Positions 11,833-23,210 of a stretch of DNA of 64,000 bases are shown here, in pieces. This DNA comes from Sclerotiophoma versabilis (lineage: Eukaryota > Ascomycota > Dothideomycetes > Pleosporales > Didymellaceae), in the NCBI GenBank assembly GCA_012274445.1, contig JAAROD010000080.1:1674001-1738000 (forward strand). The letters are read 5' to 3'. The notes below the pieces were generated by a model. The model was not told the DNA's origin and did not search any database. It worked only from the letters and a program-made list of their open reading frames with translations. Within the stretch, counting starts at the first letter, position 1. The number at the start of each line of letters is the position of its first letter. The position numbers and the translations under genes were made by a program.

Positions 11833-13519
11833 ATGTCAGCGGATCTTTTCGCAGAGTTCAGCACAAACCCGAGCATCAATGAGATACAGCAACCGAATGT
11901 TTCTACTAAATCGCAGCCTGCATCAGCGTATAGCTTCTTCGACGACTTGAACAGCCAGGCGCCTGTCACGGCTTCGCAATCACAGCCGCCCGCGTTTGCT
12001 CAAAGCTTCAGGCACACCAGTACCTTACCAACACAAACAGCCACAGGAGACGATGCTGATGATTGGGGTGACTTTGAGGGGGGTCCAAGCCACGTTGAGT
12101 CCGCCCAACCCGCTCAAAACGACCCTCTCGCCTTTGTATCAAACCCGCCATTTCAGCAACCACAGCAGACACGGCCGAGTCAGCCCATAGCACATGATCC
12201 ATTCAATTTTTTGCCGACTCATCCGCCGCAGGGATCAACTGAGTCGTGGACAAAGGCCCCAATTATCAAGGCGAAGAAGCCCGTGGACTCAAACGTGCTA
12301 TTCGACGCAGAAGAAGAATGTGATGATGACGACTTTGGCGACTTCGAAGACTCGCAGTCCAAGTTCGTTACACCAGCGCAATCTATACCATCAGCGCCTT
12401 CGGCGCCAGTAGGAGGCTCTTCGGCGCCAGTAGGAGGCTCTTCAGCCCTCATCGACCTGCTTGGAGATCTAGACGTGTCTCAACCCACCCCTTCCATACC
12501 TGACGAGTCAAGGAAAACAGTCAAGAACGTGGAATCAAATCCTAAAGAGGTAGCCAGAAAGAGCTCTGTTGGAGGCTTTTGTACAGCTTCCAAGCCCAAA
12601 CAGCCAGAACTAAAGCCTAAGCCTGTGCTAGCGACATCACCTCAGGTAGCAGACGATGGCTGGGACACGTTCGACGACTGGGAAGCTTCGATACCGGCAC
12701 CAGCTACGAAGAACCCCGAAATCATCAAGGGCACGTTGACTCCAACAAGCTCAGCACCTGTACCGATTCTCTCTCCCGCAATCGACGATATACCTTCTGG
12801 AGAAGGACCACCTACCAATGTCCCACCACCCGGTGTCTTACTTTCCTTGTTCCCATCGTTCTTTGCAGATGCACAGGAGAAGCTGTTCAAGCCCATGGCT
12901 GCGCAGACGCTACCGATGAGGAACAAGCTTCTTGCTGAATCGGGTACGATTGCCTATCTCGAGGGGTATCTCATGTTGGCATCGGTCGCAGCACACATCA
13001 TAGCAGGACGGAAGCTGCGCTGGAAGCGCGATCAACATCTTTCTCAAGGTATGAGGATTGGGCCGGCGTCATCTCGAGCTACGTCGGGGATGAAGCTCAC
13101 AGGCATTGATCGAGGCGAGAACTTGAAGGAGGAGAGAGAGGCCTCAGATGTTGTGAGAGCATGGAAGGACCAGATTGGCAGACTTCGACATGTGATATCT
13201 GGCGTCAATCAGATCAAGGCTGGTACTTTGGGTCCTGCTCCCGATTTGCAGGAAACGATGCCGGTCAGGACGCTGAAACAATCTGAAGGTGGTGTACCTG
13301 CACGACAACCGTGCATGTTGTGTGGCTTGAAGAGAGATGAGAGAGTCACTGCAGCGGACATGGCGATGCAGGACAGCTTTGGGGAGTGGTGGGTTGAGCA
13401 AGTGAATATGCACCGCAGTACGTTTCCTCCCTACATACTTCAGAGGAACATGGCTGATTGCTTTTACAGGGTGTAGGAACTTTTGGAATGAGCACAAGGA
13501 CAAGCTTAGACAACGATGA
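11833..13519 (+). CDS. Fungal ppk6-like protein with clathrin-adaptor-type acidic W/F motifs
   Basis: Exons 11833-13417 and 13470-13519 (donor GTACGT, branch GGCTGATTG, acceptor TTTACAG) give 544 aa. The intron is needed to reach the C-terminal RNFWNEHKDKLRQR. The N-terminal half is disordered and carries repeated acidic aromatic motifs: DDWGDFEG (76-83), DDFGDFED (167-174) and DGWDTFDDWE (about 275). These resemble DFGxF/WxxF ligands for the ear domains of AP-1 and GGA clathrin adaptors. The C-terminal half is more ordered, with a CxxC pair at 494-497 in the block PCMLCGLKRDERV. Such proteins are often labelled ppk6 kinase, but no kinase motifs are present. A role in Golgi/endosome traffic is inferred from the motifs. 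A 21-bp tandem duplication lies at 12400-12441. Confidence 0.85.
12400..12441 (+). repeat. 21-bp in-frame tandem duplication
   Basis: TCGGCGCCAGTAGGAGGCTCT-type units stand twice in succession inside the ppk6-like gene, duplicating the residues SAPVGGS. The two copies are identical, which suggests recent slippage in the disordered region. Confidence 0.85.
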
Positions 13520-14380
13520 CACATTGACTGTGCATCACCACACCATCCCAGCATTAATGAGCTCAGCACGTGGTAGAATGTCAGGGTAGGCATCGGTAAC
13601 CGGATCCTAGCTAATAATAAACATCCGATTCGCGAAATGAAGACGTTCCTTTAAGTATGGAAGACCCTGTGTCGAAGTTGCAGAGTTCGCTTTTCAACTT
13701 CGAAGACGCTGGCAACGGTATCCTTGAGGGGCGCTGCTCCGAGATACGCCGATGGGCATCACAGGCGTCGGGCAAATTCACGGGCGGCATGCGCTCAGTG
13801 CTTACATCAACCCGTGACAGCAGAGGACGTTCATCCATGATGAGCAGAGCATGCCATGACGACTGCAAGGATGCAGCAACCCAGTGACATGACAGCTCTT
13901 TGTTTACGCATCAATAGTGACTAGTGGTGGGCGCGAGGACCTGTGCATGTCGGCGTGCTGGGCTGAAGATGTGACGATCCAGATGGTTAGGTTGGACAAT
14001 AGCGTGAGTCTCTCTGCCGCGGGACCAGAGTACCAATGCAAATAGATGGCTCCGTATCGAGTCGCATCCAGTGGTGCCACGCTCGAATTCTACCGTTACA
14101 CTCTCGTAGTACAGTCGACACCCAGCGCCGCGGTAGAACAACGATTGCCATTGCGCAAACAGCCACGCGTTACAGCCGCAGCCACGGTCACGCAGCCCGA
14201 CTCAAACCCTCAGATCTGAGCACTCGTCCCCGCATTCGCATGTCCCACCACACTTCTCGCGCCCTGACCCGAGTACCACGACCGCCGCGACGCACCTTTC
14301 CCGTGTACGGCGAGCATTTTTGTCCGGATAGAAGCCATTGTCCTGCTTGTTGTAGTAATTTGCAGTGCCCGCGTTAACCG
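13520..14380. other. Intergenic stretch before the PAS kinase
   Basis: About 860 bp between two plus-strand genes. A 76-codon plus-strand frame at 13657-13887, beginning MEDPVSKLQSSLFNFEDAG, reads like a compact amphipathic peptide and might be a small gene, but no homologue or intron supports it. The rest is promoter-like, with CAC/GCC-rich sequence near 14100-14350. Nothing else was recognised. Confidence 0.45.
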
Positions 14381-14617
14381 ATGAGCAGGCCACAGGATGG
14401 TAAGTGAGACCACCCGGCTGCGCTCATACTGGCACACATCACCACATGCAGCTGTCTTGCAGTTGGCGCGGCGGGCAGCATATGGGGAGCTTGGCCGTTC
14501 CGCCGCGAGCAATGGTGCTTGGAACTACTGCACCCACTGCATTCATTGGACTCCATTGCCCTCGCCCGCAGTCGCTTGCTTGACGATAGCGTTTGTAAAC
14601 CATTGCTTCGCTGGTAG

Positions 14618-14650
<33 letters not shown>

Positions 14651-17600
14651 CGCCGCTGCCGCCGCCGCCGCCTTTGCACCTGCCGTACGCCTACATGTGC
14701 TCGATTGCTAACAATGCGCCTCCTCCAGGCTCTCTACCAGAAGAACGCCACTTCGACTCTCTTTCCACGCCCCGCAACACGACCGACTATGGCTTGCTCA
14801 CAAAGAACAAGAGCATGTCGAATCTGCTCTCGCATACTATCTCCGCCCCACCTGTAATCAACACGGCGAAGCGCATGAGCTTCGATGCCGGCCAGCTCGA
14901 CCGCATGGCAAGGTCGCCCATTGTCTCCGAGCACGAGCATGGCTTGGGAGTGTCTGGCCTCCGCCGCATTCGCCAGCAGCCACCCCGGCAGCTGCCCACC
15001 ACCCAGCGCAGCGCCTCGCTGAACATCACTACGCCGCCTGTGTCGCGGCACCCTTCTGACGCCGCTCCCTCCGCGCCTTCCGCACCCTCCGCACCCGGAT
15101 CCCCCACCCTTGCCTTCAGCGAGGATCTTACCCGCTTCCCCTCCGAGTCGCTGCACTCGTTTTCGTTCGCGACCCAGTCAGAGGAGTTCATACACAACCG
15201 GCAGAATGTCCTGAAGCGCTCGATAGACTTCATGCGAGACAGGCTGGGGTGGGCAGCCACCAATCCAGGCATTGCGAACGCACAGGCGAAGCTCAGCGGG
15301 GACCTCGAGGTGCAGAGCATGATGGAGCTGCTGCAAAGGGCGAACTTGATTGGGCAGGATGGCACTGGAGCGCATGGCCTTGGCGCACTCGGCCCTGTTA
15401 CTGGCCCTGCAGACATGTCTGGCGAAAACCTGTTCGACAAGAGCTTCGAGGTACAGCGGTCTGAGAGTCCCGAGAGCATGCTCGAGACCGCCCGGCCGCC
15501 GGTGCATCGAGCCACGACCGACCTTGGGGGGCCTGCCAAGAAGGGCGAGCCAGGAGCACTGAGCAGTCCGTCGTCCGACTTGAGCTCTGAAGCACTCAGT
15601 CCTACCACTACAAACACCTCCCTACCTCCGCAACGGCCCCAACGTGCTGCTCTCAAACGCACTTTCACCGACGTTGCGCCACTCACCATACAAAGTCAGC
15701 TTCACGACGCTTTAGCGAAACCTTACCTGGTGGGCGATCAGACCCAGAGCAAATCAGTCATATCACCAACACCCTTTCCGTCTGTACCGTCAACCTTCCA
15801 CGGCGTGCAGGGCCCCCTTTCTGCAGGCCCCGCACCCCATGGCCATGGGACTCGACATGCGGCAGCTGCACAGGCTATCTTTACGACTGAAGCACAAGCT
15901 CCATGGACCATCACGTCTGCAAATGATCTGGCATGCTTGGTATTTGGCGTGACAAGAGCTGAGGTTCGTAAACTGGGTATCCTTGAAGTTGTTCGAGAGG
16001 ATCGACGGTCGTGGCTGGAAAGCAAGCTCAAGAATCCAGATGTCGGCTCCAAAGTACAGGCAGTTTTGACGCCAGCGACAAATCTTAAAGTCGGCAGTGG
16101 GCTGACTGCGAGGCTGCTGAGCAAGCCTTCGTCACGGGCGGCAGTTGCGAGGAAGGCGAAGACAGACGATGGCAGTGGATCGTCATACTACAATGCTAAG
16201 AAGACTGGGAAGCTCAATCATGAGTCAAAAGGGTCAAGAGGTGTATTGCTTTGCGGTGACGTTATCCCAATCCAGAAGCGGAACGGCGCAACTGGTGCAG
16301 CAAGCCTATGGGTGAAAGAGAAGCGGGGCGGCCTCATCTGGGTGTTAGAAGAGATAGCTGAGGATGTCGCCTTCATCAACGTTGACGAAGTAGGTTGCGT
16401 TTCCAAGGGCTGGGGCGCGATAGAAGCCGTCTTTGGGAGCGACCGGCTACGCAGGGGTATGGACCTTACACGTTTAATACCTGGGATACCACGCCTCAAG
16501 GGCACGAACACTGGCGTGCTAGACTACGAAGAGATTGAAACTGTGCGTAGTTATACAGCTCGCACATCGAACAGCATCAACATCCCGGTCACGGTCGAAG
16601 CACTACCTGACGAGCCTACCTTCCGCGTCTCCAGCTTCCCACATATTGCCGGTATCATTGTACTCTCCTCGTCCGATCTCACAATTACAAGCTCGAACTC
16701 TGTCTTCTCAGAAGCACTGTTCGGGCAGCCTCGACCCGAGGGTCTCCATGTCAGCAAACTGATACCTGCTTTCGACAAGATCTTGCACATCATGACAGAT
16801 GAAGACAAAATTGAACTGGTCGATGGCATCGTCATCCCAGAGCACAGCTTCCGGCGTGCACGAGCTCTGCTTGCCATGCGAGAGGGCAGCGCAGATGCAG
16901 CCGCCATCTTCTTGAGGCCCAGTGGCCTTCCAGCTTTGCATCGTGACGGGTCCGAAATCATGGTCGACGTGCAAATGAGGGTTGTAAAGAGCGATAAGAC
17001 ACCTCGATTCGATGAGCAGGTGATCGAGGAGGAGGGTGATTCAGATACCCAACCGAACAGACCACAGCTGGTATATGCCCTGTGGGTGACCTATTCCAGG
17101 CAGCTGCACGCTGCGAACCATGGGATCGGCCCAGTCACCCCACTCATATCCCGCCCAGGCACACCGCCCCATCAACCTTCGCCCGGCCAAAGAGAACTGA
17201 TTATTCCGGAAGAAGCCGAGTCTGACCATTCGAAAGCAAGCACACCACCCGTTTCGTTACTAACGCAGCAACTGCAAGAAGCCGCAAAGCCCCTACCTCC
17301 AAAAGAAACACCAGCACACGCCACGGCGCCATCCCCTGCGCCAATAAAAGAGGAGCCAGCTGACAAGAAGACGATCAATGATTTCATCGTTCTTGAAGAG
17401 ATGGGACAAGGCGCATACGGTCAAGTTAAGCTTTGCCGGTACAAGAAAAACAACAACAAAAAGGTAGTGATCAAGTATGTCACGAAGCGGCGTATTCTTG
17501 TCGACACGTGGACTCGCGATCGCAAACTCGGAACCGTACCTTTAGAGATCCACGTCCTAGACTTTTTACGAAGAGATGGCTATCAACACCCAAATATTGT

Positions 17601-18254
17601 CGAGATGGCAGATTTCTTCGAAGATGATATCAACTACTATATTGAAATGGTACCGCACGGTCTCCCCGGCATGGATCTCTTTGACTACATCGAGCTCCGC
17701 GTCAACATGGAGGAGCAGGAGTGTCGCAAGATCTTCGTCCAGGTTGCTGAGGCAGTGCATTTCTTGCACACCAAAGCCAAAGTCGTGCATCGCGACATCA
17801 AAGACGAGAACGTAGTGTTGGATGGAGACGGCAATATCAAGCTCATTGACTTTGGAAGCGCGGCATACATCAAAAGCGGGCCTTTTGACGTCTTCGTTGG
17901 CACTATTGGTACGTTACAATCCTCTTTCGTACATGGTCAGAAATGGGCTGACACCTCACAGATTACGCCGCTCCAGAGGTCCTCGCTGGTCTTTCTTACC
18001 GGGGCAAAGAGCAAGATGTGTGGGCGCTCGGTATCTTGCTGTACACCATCATCTACAAGGAAAATCCTTTCTACTCTATCGATGAGATCATGGACCACGA
18101 CCTGCGCGTTCCGTGGGTAATGAGCGAGGAGAGCATTGATCTTGTCAGATTGATGCTGGACCGCGATGTGGAGAAGAGAATAACAATCAGCCAGGTGCTG
18201 GAGCATCCGTGGTGTGTCGGGGGCAACGGAGACGCGGATGCGAGCTTGAGGTGA
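14381..18254 (+). CDS. psk1: PAS-domain serine/threonine kinase (PAS kinase)
   Basis: Nutrient-sensing kinase. In yeast, Psk1/Psk2 phosphorylate sugar-storage and translation enzymes. Exons 14381-14399, 14729-17908 and 17962-18254 give 1163 aa. The short first exon encodes MSRPQD. Its intron (14400-14728) has a GTAAGT donor and TTGCTAACA branch point and contains a CTG/CCG repeat. PAS-like segments lie near residues 390-440 (TITSANDLACLVFGVTRAEV) and about 530-590. The kinase domain fills the C terminus: glycine loop GQGAYGQV at about 898, VHRDIKDEN at about 1026, DFG at about 1048, then YAAPEVL after the last intron. All catalytic motifs are intact. An in-frame ATG at 14695 inside the first intron could serve as start if that intron is retained, so the N terminus is the least certain part. 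Confidence 0.94.
14618..14673 (+). repeat. CTG/CCG trinucleotide repeat in the PAS kinase first intron
   Basis: An uninterrupted series of GCTGCTGCTG, GTTGCTG and GCCGCCGCC triplets covers about 55 bp of the 329-bp intron. It stays in frame with exon 2, so an unspliced transcript would read as a Leu run followed by a Pro-rich run. Confidence 0.85.
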
Positions 18255-18992
18255 AGCAACAATCAGTAGAGTGGTCAGTGGACAAAGCGGGAACAAGAAT
18301 CGGGAATTGCATAAAAGAAGGCGCGTTATGCCAAATTCAAGGCCCGTGTCTGACACGGTACGACACAATGTGGGCAGTGTCTACATATAGAACAATGTAA
18401 CGACAAGGGAGGCATGTTGGGACGGATAGTTGTGCATGGGCGATGAGTTCGTCGCTCCTCAGTACGTATTACGTTGATTTTCTTTGGGCAGCATTCATGT
18501 ACGCATGCAGTTCTTTCATTATAAGGGTATATTACAGGCATAAAGTGGAACGGCAAGACGGAAGGATAAATAGGATGAATAGCTGAGACGCTTATCTCTC
18601 GATGGCTTTGGAAATGCTGTAGGCTGTGTCGAGTGTTGAGATGGGAACAACGCAGCTACAGCTAGGACACATGTCACGGTCAACTACCTACGTTAGTCTT
18701 AATTTTTGACGACGAATTCTGCAGCTCACAAGCTGACAAGCAAAGTGTTGTCCAAACGTACTGCTGTTGTACGAAAAGCGTCCCAAGGCGGGTTCTGCAA
18801 CAGATTGGGGTCGAGAAAGCCGAGTTTCGAGGTTCGACGATGGTCACGGATGTTGTGCAACACGGAATGGCGTCACAGGCTGGCCCGCGACCCTGACGAT
18901 CACTCGTTCCCGGTTGAGGCGCCTCAATCCATCAACGCGCACGACAGACGAACCCATGCCATCCCACGGGCCCTAGTCTACTCTCTGCTCCA
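18255..18992. other. Intergenic stretch between PAS kinase and CAP10 gene
   Basis: About 740 bp of 3' region and promoter between two plus-strand genes. Frames here are short shadows without motifs. Nothing else was seen. Confidence 0.6.
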
Positions 18993-21900
18993 ATGCACCC
19001 GGTCGTGTCTCGTATTGCCGGGACTGTCGCCAAGCACCATCTGCTGCTCGCTCCGGTGCTGTTCACCGTCCTTGGTGCTGTTGCAAGCGTCAACAGTCCC
19101 GTCCAGCACTCGTTGCTCGTGACTTCGGCGTCATGGGCGGTCCTGTGGATGCCGCTTGTGTTCCGCGTGGGACTGTCGTCGAACAGCGGAGGGAGGAAGA
19201 GCAGCACGAGCTGGCTGGCTGGCGCATTCCTGGCTTTGGCCCACATCTGCGATAGAGCTGCTTGCGACAAGGATGGCATCAGGGCGACCAAGGTAGCTAG
19301 ATCCACTCGCTGCTAAACATGTACTGACAATAGCCAGTGGCTGCTTCCTCTCTTTGCCGTCCTCATCTCGGAGAATGAATTGCTTTCGAGACACCTCACT
19401 TTGCCCACCCACGCCCGCACCGACTCGGGCGAATCGAGCGGCCCCTCCGAGAAGCCCTCGAGCAAGAGGCCCTCCGATCTGCTGGTGACGCTCACCATCG
19501 CCGCCAGCGCCGCCCTGGGAGTATATGTCACCTCCACGACTTCCGCTCTTGGAGTAAGCAGCGCCATCTTCGCAGCGTCAGGCCTAGTCTTGTTTGAGAT
19601 CGCGGTGCGCGGTACAAAGGACGACAATGAGAGCGGCACACGAGGACTCATGTCCGCAGACGGGTCTTTCTCGCGCCGCGGCTCAGTAGGCAGCAACCGA
19701 AAAGCACAGGAGCTTACGGCACTGCGAGACGTTGCGGCTGCCATGACGGTCATGTGTGGTATTGCCGTCTATATGATAGAGCCCTCAGTTGCTCCAGGCG
19801 CTGCTACCTGGGAACCCATGTACCGGGAGTTCGATCGCGATTGGAAGACGGTGCACGACTACAGGACCGTGCGCCAGGTATTCTCCATGATCATTGTTAA
19901 TATTGCATTGAATCTACTCATGTTTCTTGTTGTAAGTGCACCCTCTATCCATATCGATGCCGCATCGAGTACGACAGGTGGACTTTCAAGACTACCTGGC
20001 CCTTTCATGAGCGCATTGGGCATTCGCTGACCGACAGGGCAGCTTATACGACAAGGCGCTGTTCCCACTTCTTTATGGGCCTTGTTTTCCTACATCTGCG
20101 CGCAGCTGAAGTTTCAGACAAGCTTTTCAGGCATATGGTTCACTATCTTTTACGGAATCTCTGCCCTTCTGTACCTCTACGGCTCATCATCTTCCAGCTC
20201 ATTTGTGGAGATTCGGAGTTCTATACGCATTAGACGCATATTGTTCGGAGTTACAGCTTTTTCGATTTGCGTGCTGCTGGTTCGACATGCATCTGGAGCG
20301 CAGTACTATAAGTTTTCATCCAAAACCCCCTCTACCTTCGAAGTCCAACCTTCACCCACATCTCTCGGTTCGATCCCAGTCGATCTGAACCGCGGACACC
20401 CTGCGGCTCAGCTGATTAACGCAGCTGAAGCAGAGTTTCAGCAGACTCTCCAGAGGCAGTCAAAGTCTCTGGACCAGGCCGTTCGCGAGTACCGGCGCAG
20501 AAATGGCATCGCGCCTCCTCCCCACTTTGACAAATGGTTCGAGTTCGCGCAGCGCCGTAACGTGATCATGATTGATGAATTCGACATGATTAACCAGATG
20601 TTGTTGCCATTTTGGGCGCTCAAGCCGGAAACGATTCGCTCGCGCATCAAGAACGCTATCGGTCACGAAGACAGCGCTCTCATTGCTGTGGCTATACGCA
20701 ACGGCGAGGTGGTGTCTATTGGTAATGGCGACGAGTGGCAACAGCAAGCGACGTCTGGCATGATGAAGGACTTTGTTGCGTATCTTCCAGACATGGATCT
20801 GGGTTTCAACATCCACGACGAGCCGCGCGTTGTCGTACCAAACGACTTGCTATCTTCGATGATTGTCAAAGCTCAAGACCTGGTCCTGCCTCGTACTGCA
20901 AAGAACACTTCTCCTCGCAATAGTTTCTCGAAACGACCGAAAGACTTGAACGATGGCAAGCGCTTCGATGAAGTTAGCATAACGAAGTTCAACCGCTTTG
21001 CCCACCAACAGACGTGGACGCACGCTCGGCTCTCGTGCCCCGCAAGTAGCCCAGCGCAGACGTTCGAGGACTTCGCCGCCGACAATCTGACCTCGTACGC
21101 CGCAGGTCCACTGAATTATGTCTACAATGCGACAGCATTCTCGGACATTTGCAACTCGCCGTCGTTCTCGTCGACGTTCGGCTTCTTCGAGCGTCCGAAT
21201 GCCTTTAGCATTATCCACGAACTCACACCCGTCTTCTCGCAGTCCAAAATCTCCAGCTTCCAAGACATCCTCTACCCCAGCCCCTGGTACTGGTTCGGTA
21301 AGGTGGGCTACGACAAGAGTCACGACACAACCTGGGAAAACAAGACAAACAGCTTCTACTGGCGCGGCTCTACAACCGGCGGCTTCAGTCGCAACGGTGG
21401 CTGGCGAAGACAACACCGCCAGCATATCGTTCAGCGCCTCAACGCCCCGGACAAAGCGCAGATCCTTTTCAGCCCTGAGACAGAGCATGATGCACACTAT
21501 GCGGTGAAAGAAATCGATCGCAGAGCCCTGCGCCACCTCGTCGACGTCAAGTTCAGCCATGTGGGCCAGTGCGACCCGGGCGATTGCGACGCGCAGAAGG
21601 AGTTCTTCGAGGTCGTCGAGCGCGTCGATGGCCAGGATGCTTGGTACTACAAGCACCTGCTCGACATGGACGGAAATGCGTTCTCAGGCCGCTTCTACAG
21701 CTTCCTCAAAAGCCGCAGTCTGACGTACAAAATGTCAGTGTTTCGCGAGTGGCATGCCGAGTGGCTCAAGCCGTGGGTGCATTATATACCTATGAGTTTG
21801 AGGGGCGATGAGCATTTGGATCTTGTGAGGTGGTTTAGTGGGGATAAGACGGATATTAGTGAGGTTGGGGGAAAGGGCAAGGAGAAAAAGGCTGATAAGA

Positions 21901-22128
21901 GCGGGAATGGGGAGAGTGTAGGCGAGAGGAAAGCGAGAGAGATTGCTGAGAGGAGTACGGAGTGGCATGATAAGGTGTTGAGGAATGCGGACTTCGAGAC
22001 ATGGTTCTTCAGATTGTTGCTAGAGTAAGTTTGCCCGTGCGAGAGTTCGGGATTGTATACTGACAAGAAACAGATATGGAAGAGTCGTTGATGATAACAG
22101 AGAGGAGATAGGATACCCAGGGCCATGA
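18993..22128 (+). CDS. CAP10-domain (GT90) glycosyltransferase, polytopic membrane protein
   Basis: Related to cryptococcal Cap10/Cap59-type capsule proteins and xylosyltransferases, acting in the secretory pathway on glycans; the exact substrate is unknown. Exons 18993-19292, 19338-19931, 20043-22024 and 22074-22128 give 976 aa. Intron 1 is only 45 bp. The first ~430 residues contain several hydrophobic segments (LLLAPVLFTVLGAVASV near 17-33, LLVTSASWAVLWMPLVF, VTLTIAASAALGVYV, MIIVNIALNLLMFLV and more), giving a multi-pass N terminus. The C-terminal half is the luminal GT90 domain, with SFYWRGSTTGGFSRNGGWRR near residue 735 and the nucleotide-sugar block FSGRFYSFLKSRSLTYKMSV near 855. The last exon ends YGRVVDDNREEIGYPGP. 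The gene is convergent with TPT1 at a spacing of 95 bp. Confidence 0.93.
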
Positions 22129-22223
22129 TATTGAGGATCCCATGAATCGAACAGCACGTATCATCTTCAATTGTGTCTTGTGCTACATCGTGTCTTGCTC
22201 TGGAAGTTGCTTGGTGTTGGTCT

Positions 22224-23210
22224 TTACTCCACACCAGCCATCAAATCCCTCGAATCATCGTTCGCCTTCGCCTGCTCTCCACCTCTCCCACCTCTCCCAC
22301 CACCCCGTCCTCCCCTTCCCCCTCTCCCGCCCCGTTTCCCACCAACGTTGCGCATCTCCTTCTCCCACTCTGCTACGTCAACCACCACACCCTCAGGCAG
22401 CTTGCCATCGCTCATCAGCACGCCACCATCCTTCTTACGGCTCTCAACACGCGAGAAGAACTCGTAAGGCAAAATCCCTTGCTCGTTACCCTCTGTGAGA
22501 ATAACGCCGTTCTCGGAGACGAAAAACTTGATCCCCGCTGTCAGCGCGGCGTTGATGTCGATGTATATCAGTACAGTCGAGCTCATACGCATGCCCGAAA
22601 TCACAGGCGCTGCTTCCTCTGTGGAGTCGCTGGACGACGAGAGCGGCTTGAAGCCCGCGGGCAAGCCAGACGCGAAATGGATGTGATTCCTCGTCATGCG
22701 CCTCAGGCCACCGCCTTTGAGGATCAGGGCCCAGGCGCGCTCGTCGGTGCCGTGGACAACTGTGCTAGGGACATTACCAGCTTCGACCGTGATGGGAGTG
22801 AGCAGTCCATCGGTATCGACTTTGATGCTATGGCCCTGGTTCGCGCGGATCAAGTAATCATTCGGATCATCCGAGTCTCTCGCATCCTGTTCTTGAGCAT
22901 CTTGTGCCTGCTCCACACCCGTCTCATCGACTGTGTCCAGCGCAGACACTGGAATCATGGAGAACCGCTGCTTGTCGTTGTTCGCGACAATGGCTTTTAG
23001 CTCCTCGAATGTGATCTTTAGACTCGACAGGGCTCGCGTGTTGAGTGCGTCGCCCACGCTGACGTATCCGCCTTTGCCCAGCTTCAGCCCTTCTGAACTT
23101 GCCCCATGCCGCAGCAGCCAGCTGACTTTTCGAGATACTTGCACCTCCCTCGGTTGGTTTGCAGGGTTGCGAGACCCGCCGCCGCGGCCGCCTCGTGCCA
23201 TCTCTTTCAA
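22224..23210 (-). CDS. TPT1: tRNA 2'-phosphotransferase (KptA/Tpt1)
   Basis: Removes the splice-junction 2'-phosphate from ligated tRNAs using NAD+, the last step of tRNA splicing. The single-exon 328-aa protein has an RGG-type N terminus (MARGGRGGGSR), then SRKVSWLLRHGASSEGL with the conserved Arg-His near 27-35. The NAD-binding blocks STVVHGTDERAW and NHIHFASGL follow (about 148-180), with FFVSENGVILTEG near 230. The C terminus is an RGG-rich tail (about 290-312), which suggests RNA binding. Start is at 23210 (MKEMARGG); the second Met, 9 bp on, is equally possible. Its substrates include intron-containing tRNAs such as the tRNA-Ile in this window. Confidence 0.96.
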   Translation of the reverse strand: MKEMARGGRGGGSRNPANQPREVQVSRKVSWLLRHGASSEGLKLGKGGYVSVGDALNTRALSSLKITFEELKAIVANNDKQRFSMIPVSALDTVDETGVEQAQDAQEQDARDSDDPNDYLIRANQGHSIKVDTDGLLTPITVEAGNVPSTVVHGTDERAWALILKGGGLRRMTRNHIHFASGLPAGFKPLSSSSDSTEEAAPVISGMRMSSTVLIYIDINAALTAGIKFFVSENGVILTEGNEQGILPYEFFSRVESRKKDGGVLMSDGKLPEGVVVDVAEWEKEMRNVGGKRGGRGGRGGRGGGRGGRGGEQAKANDDSRDLMAGVE

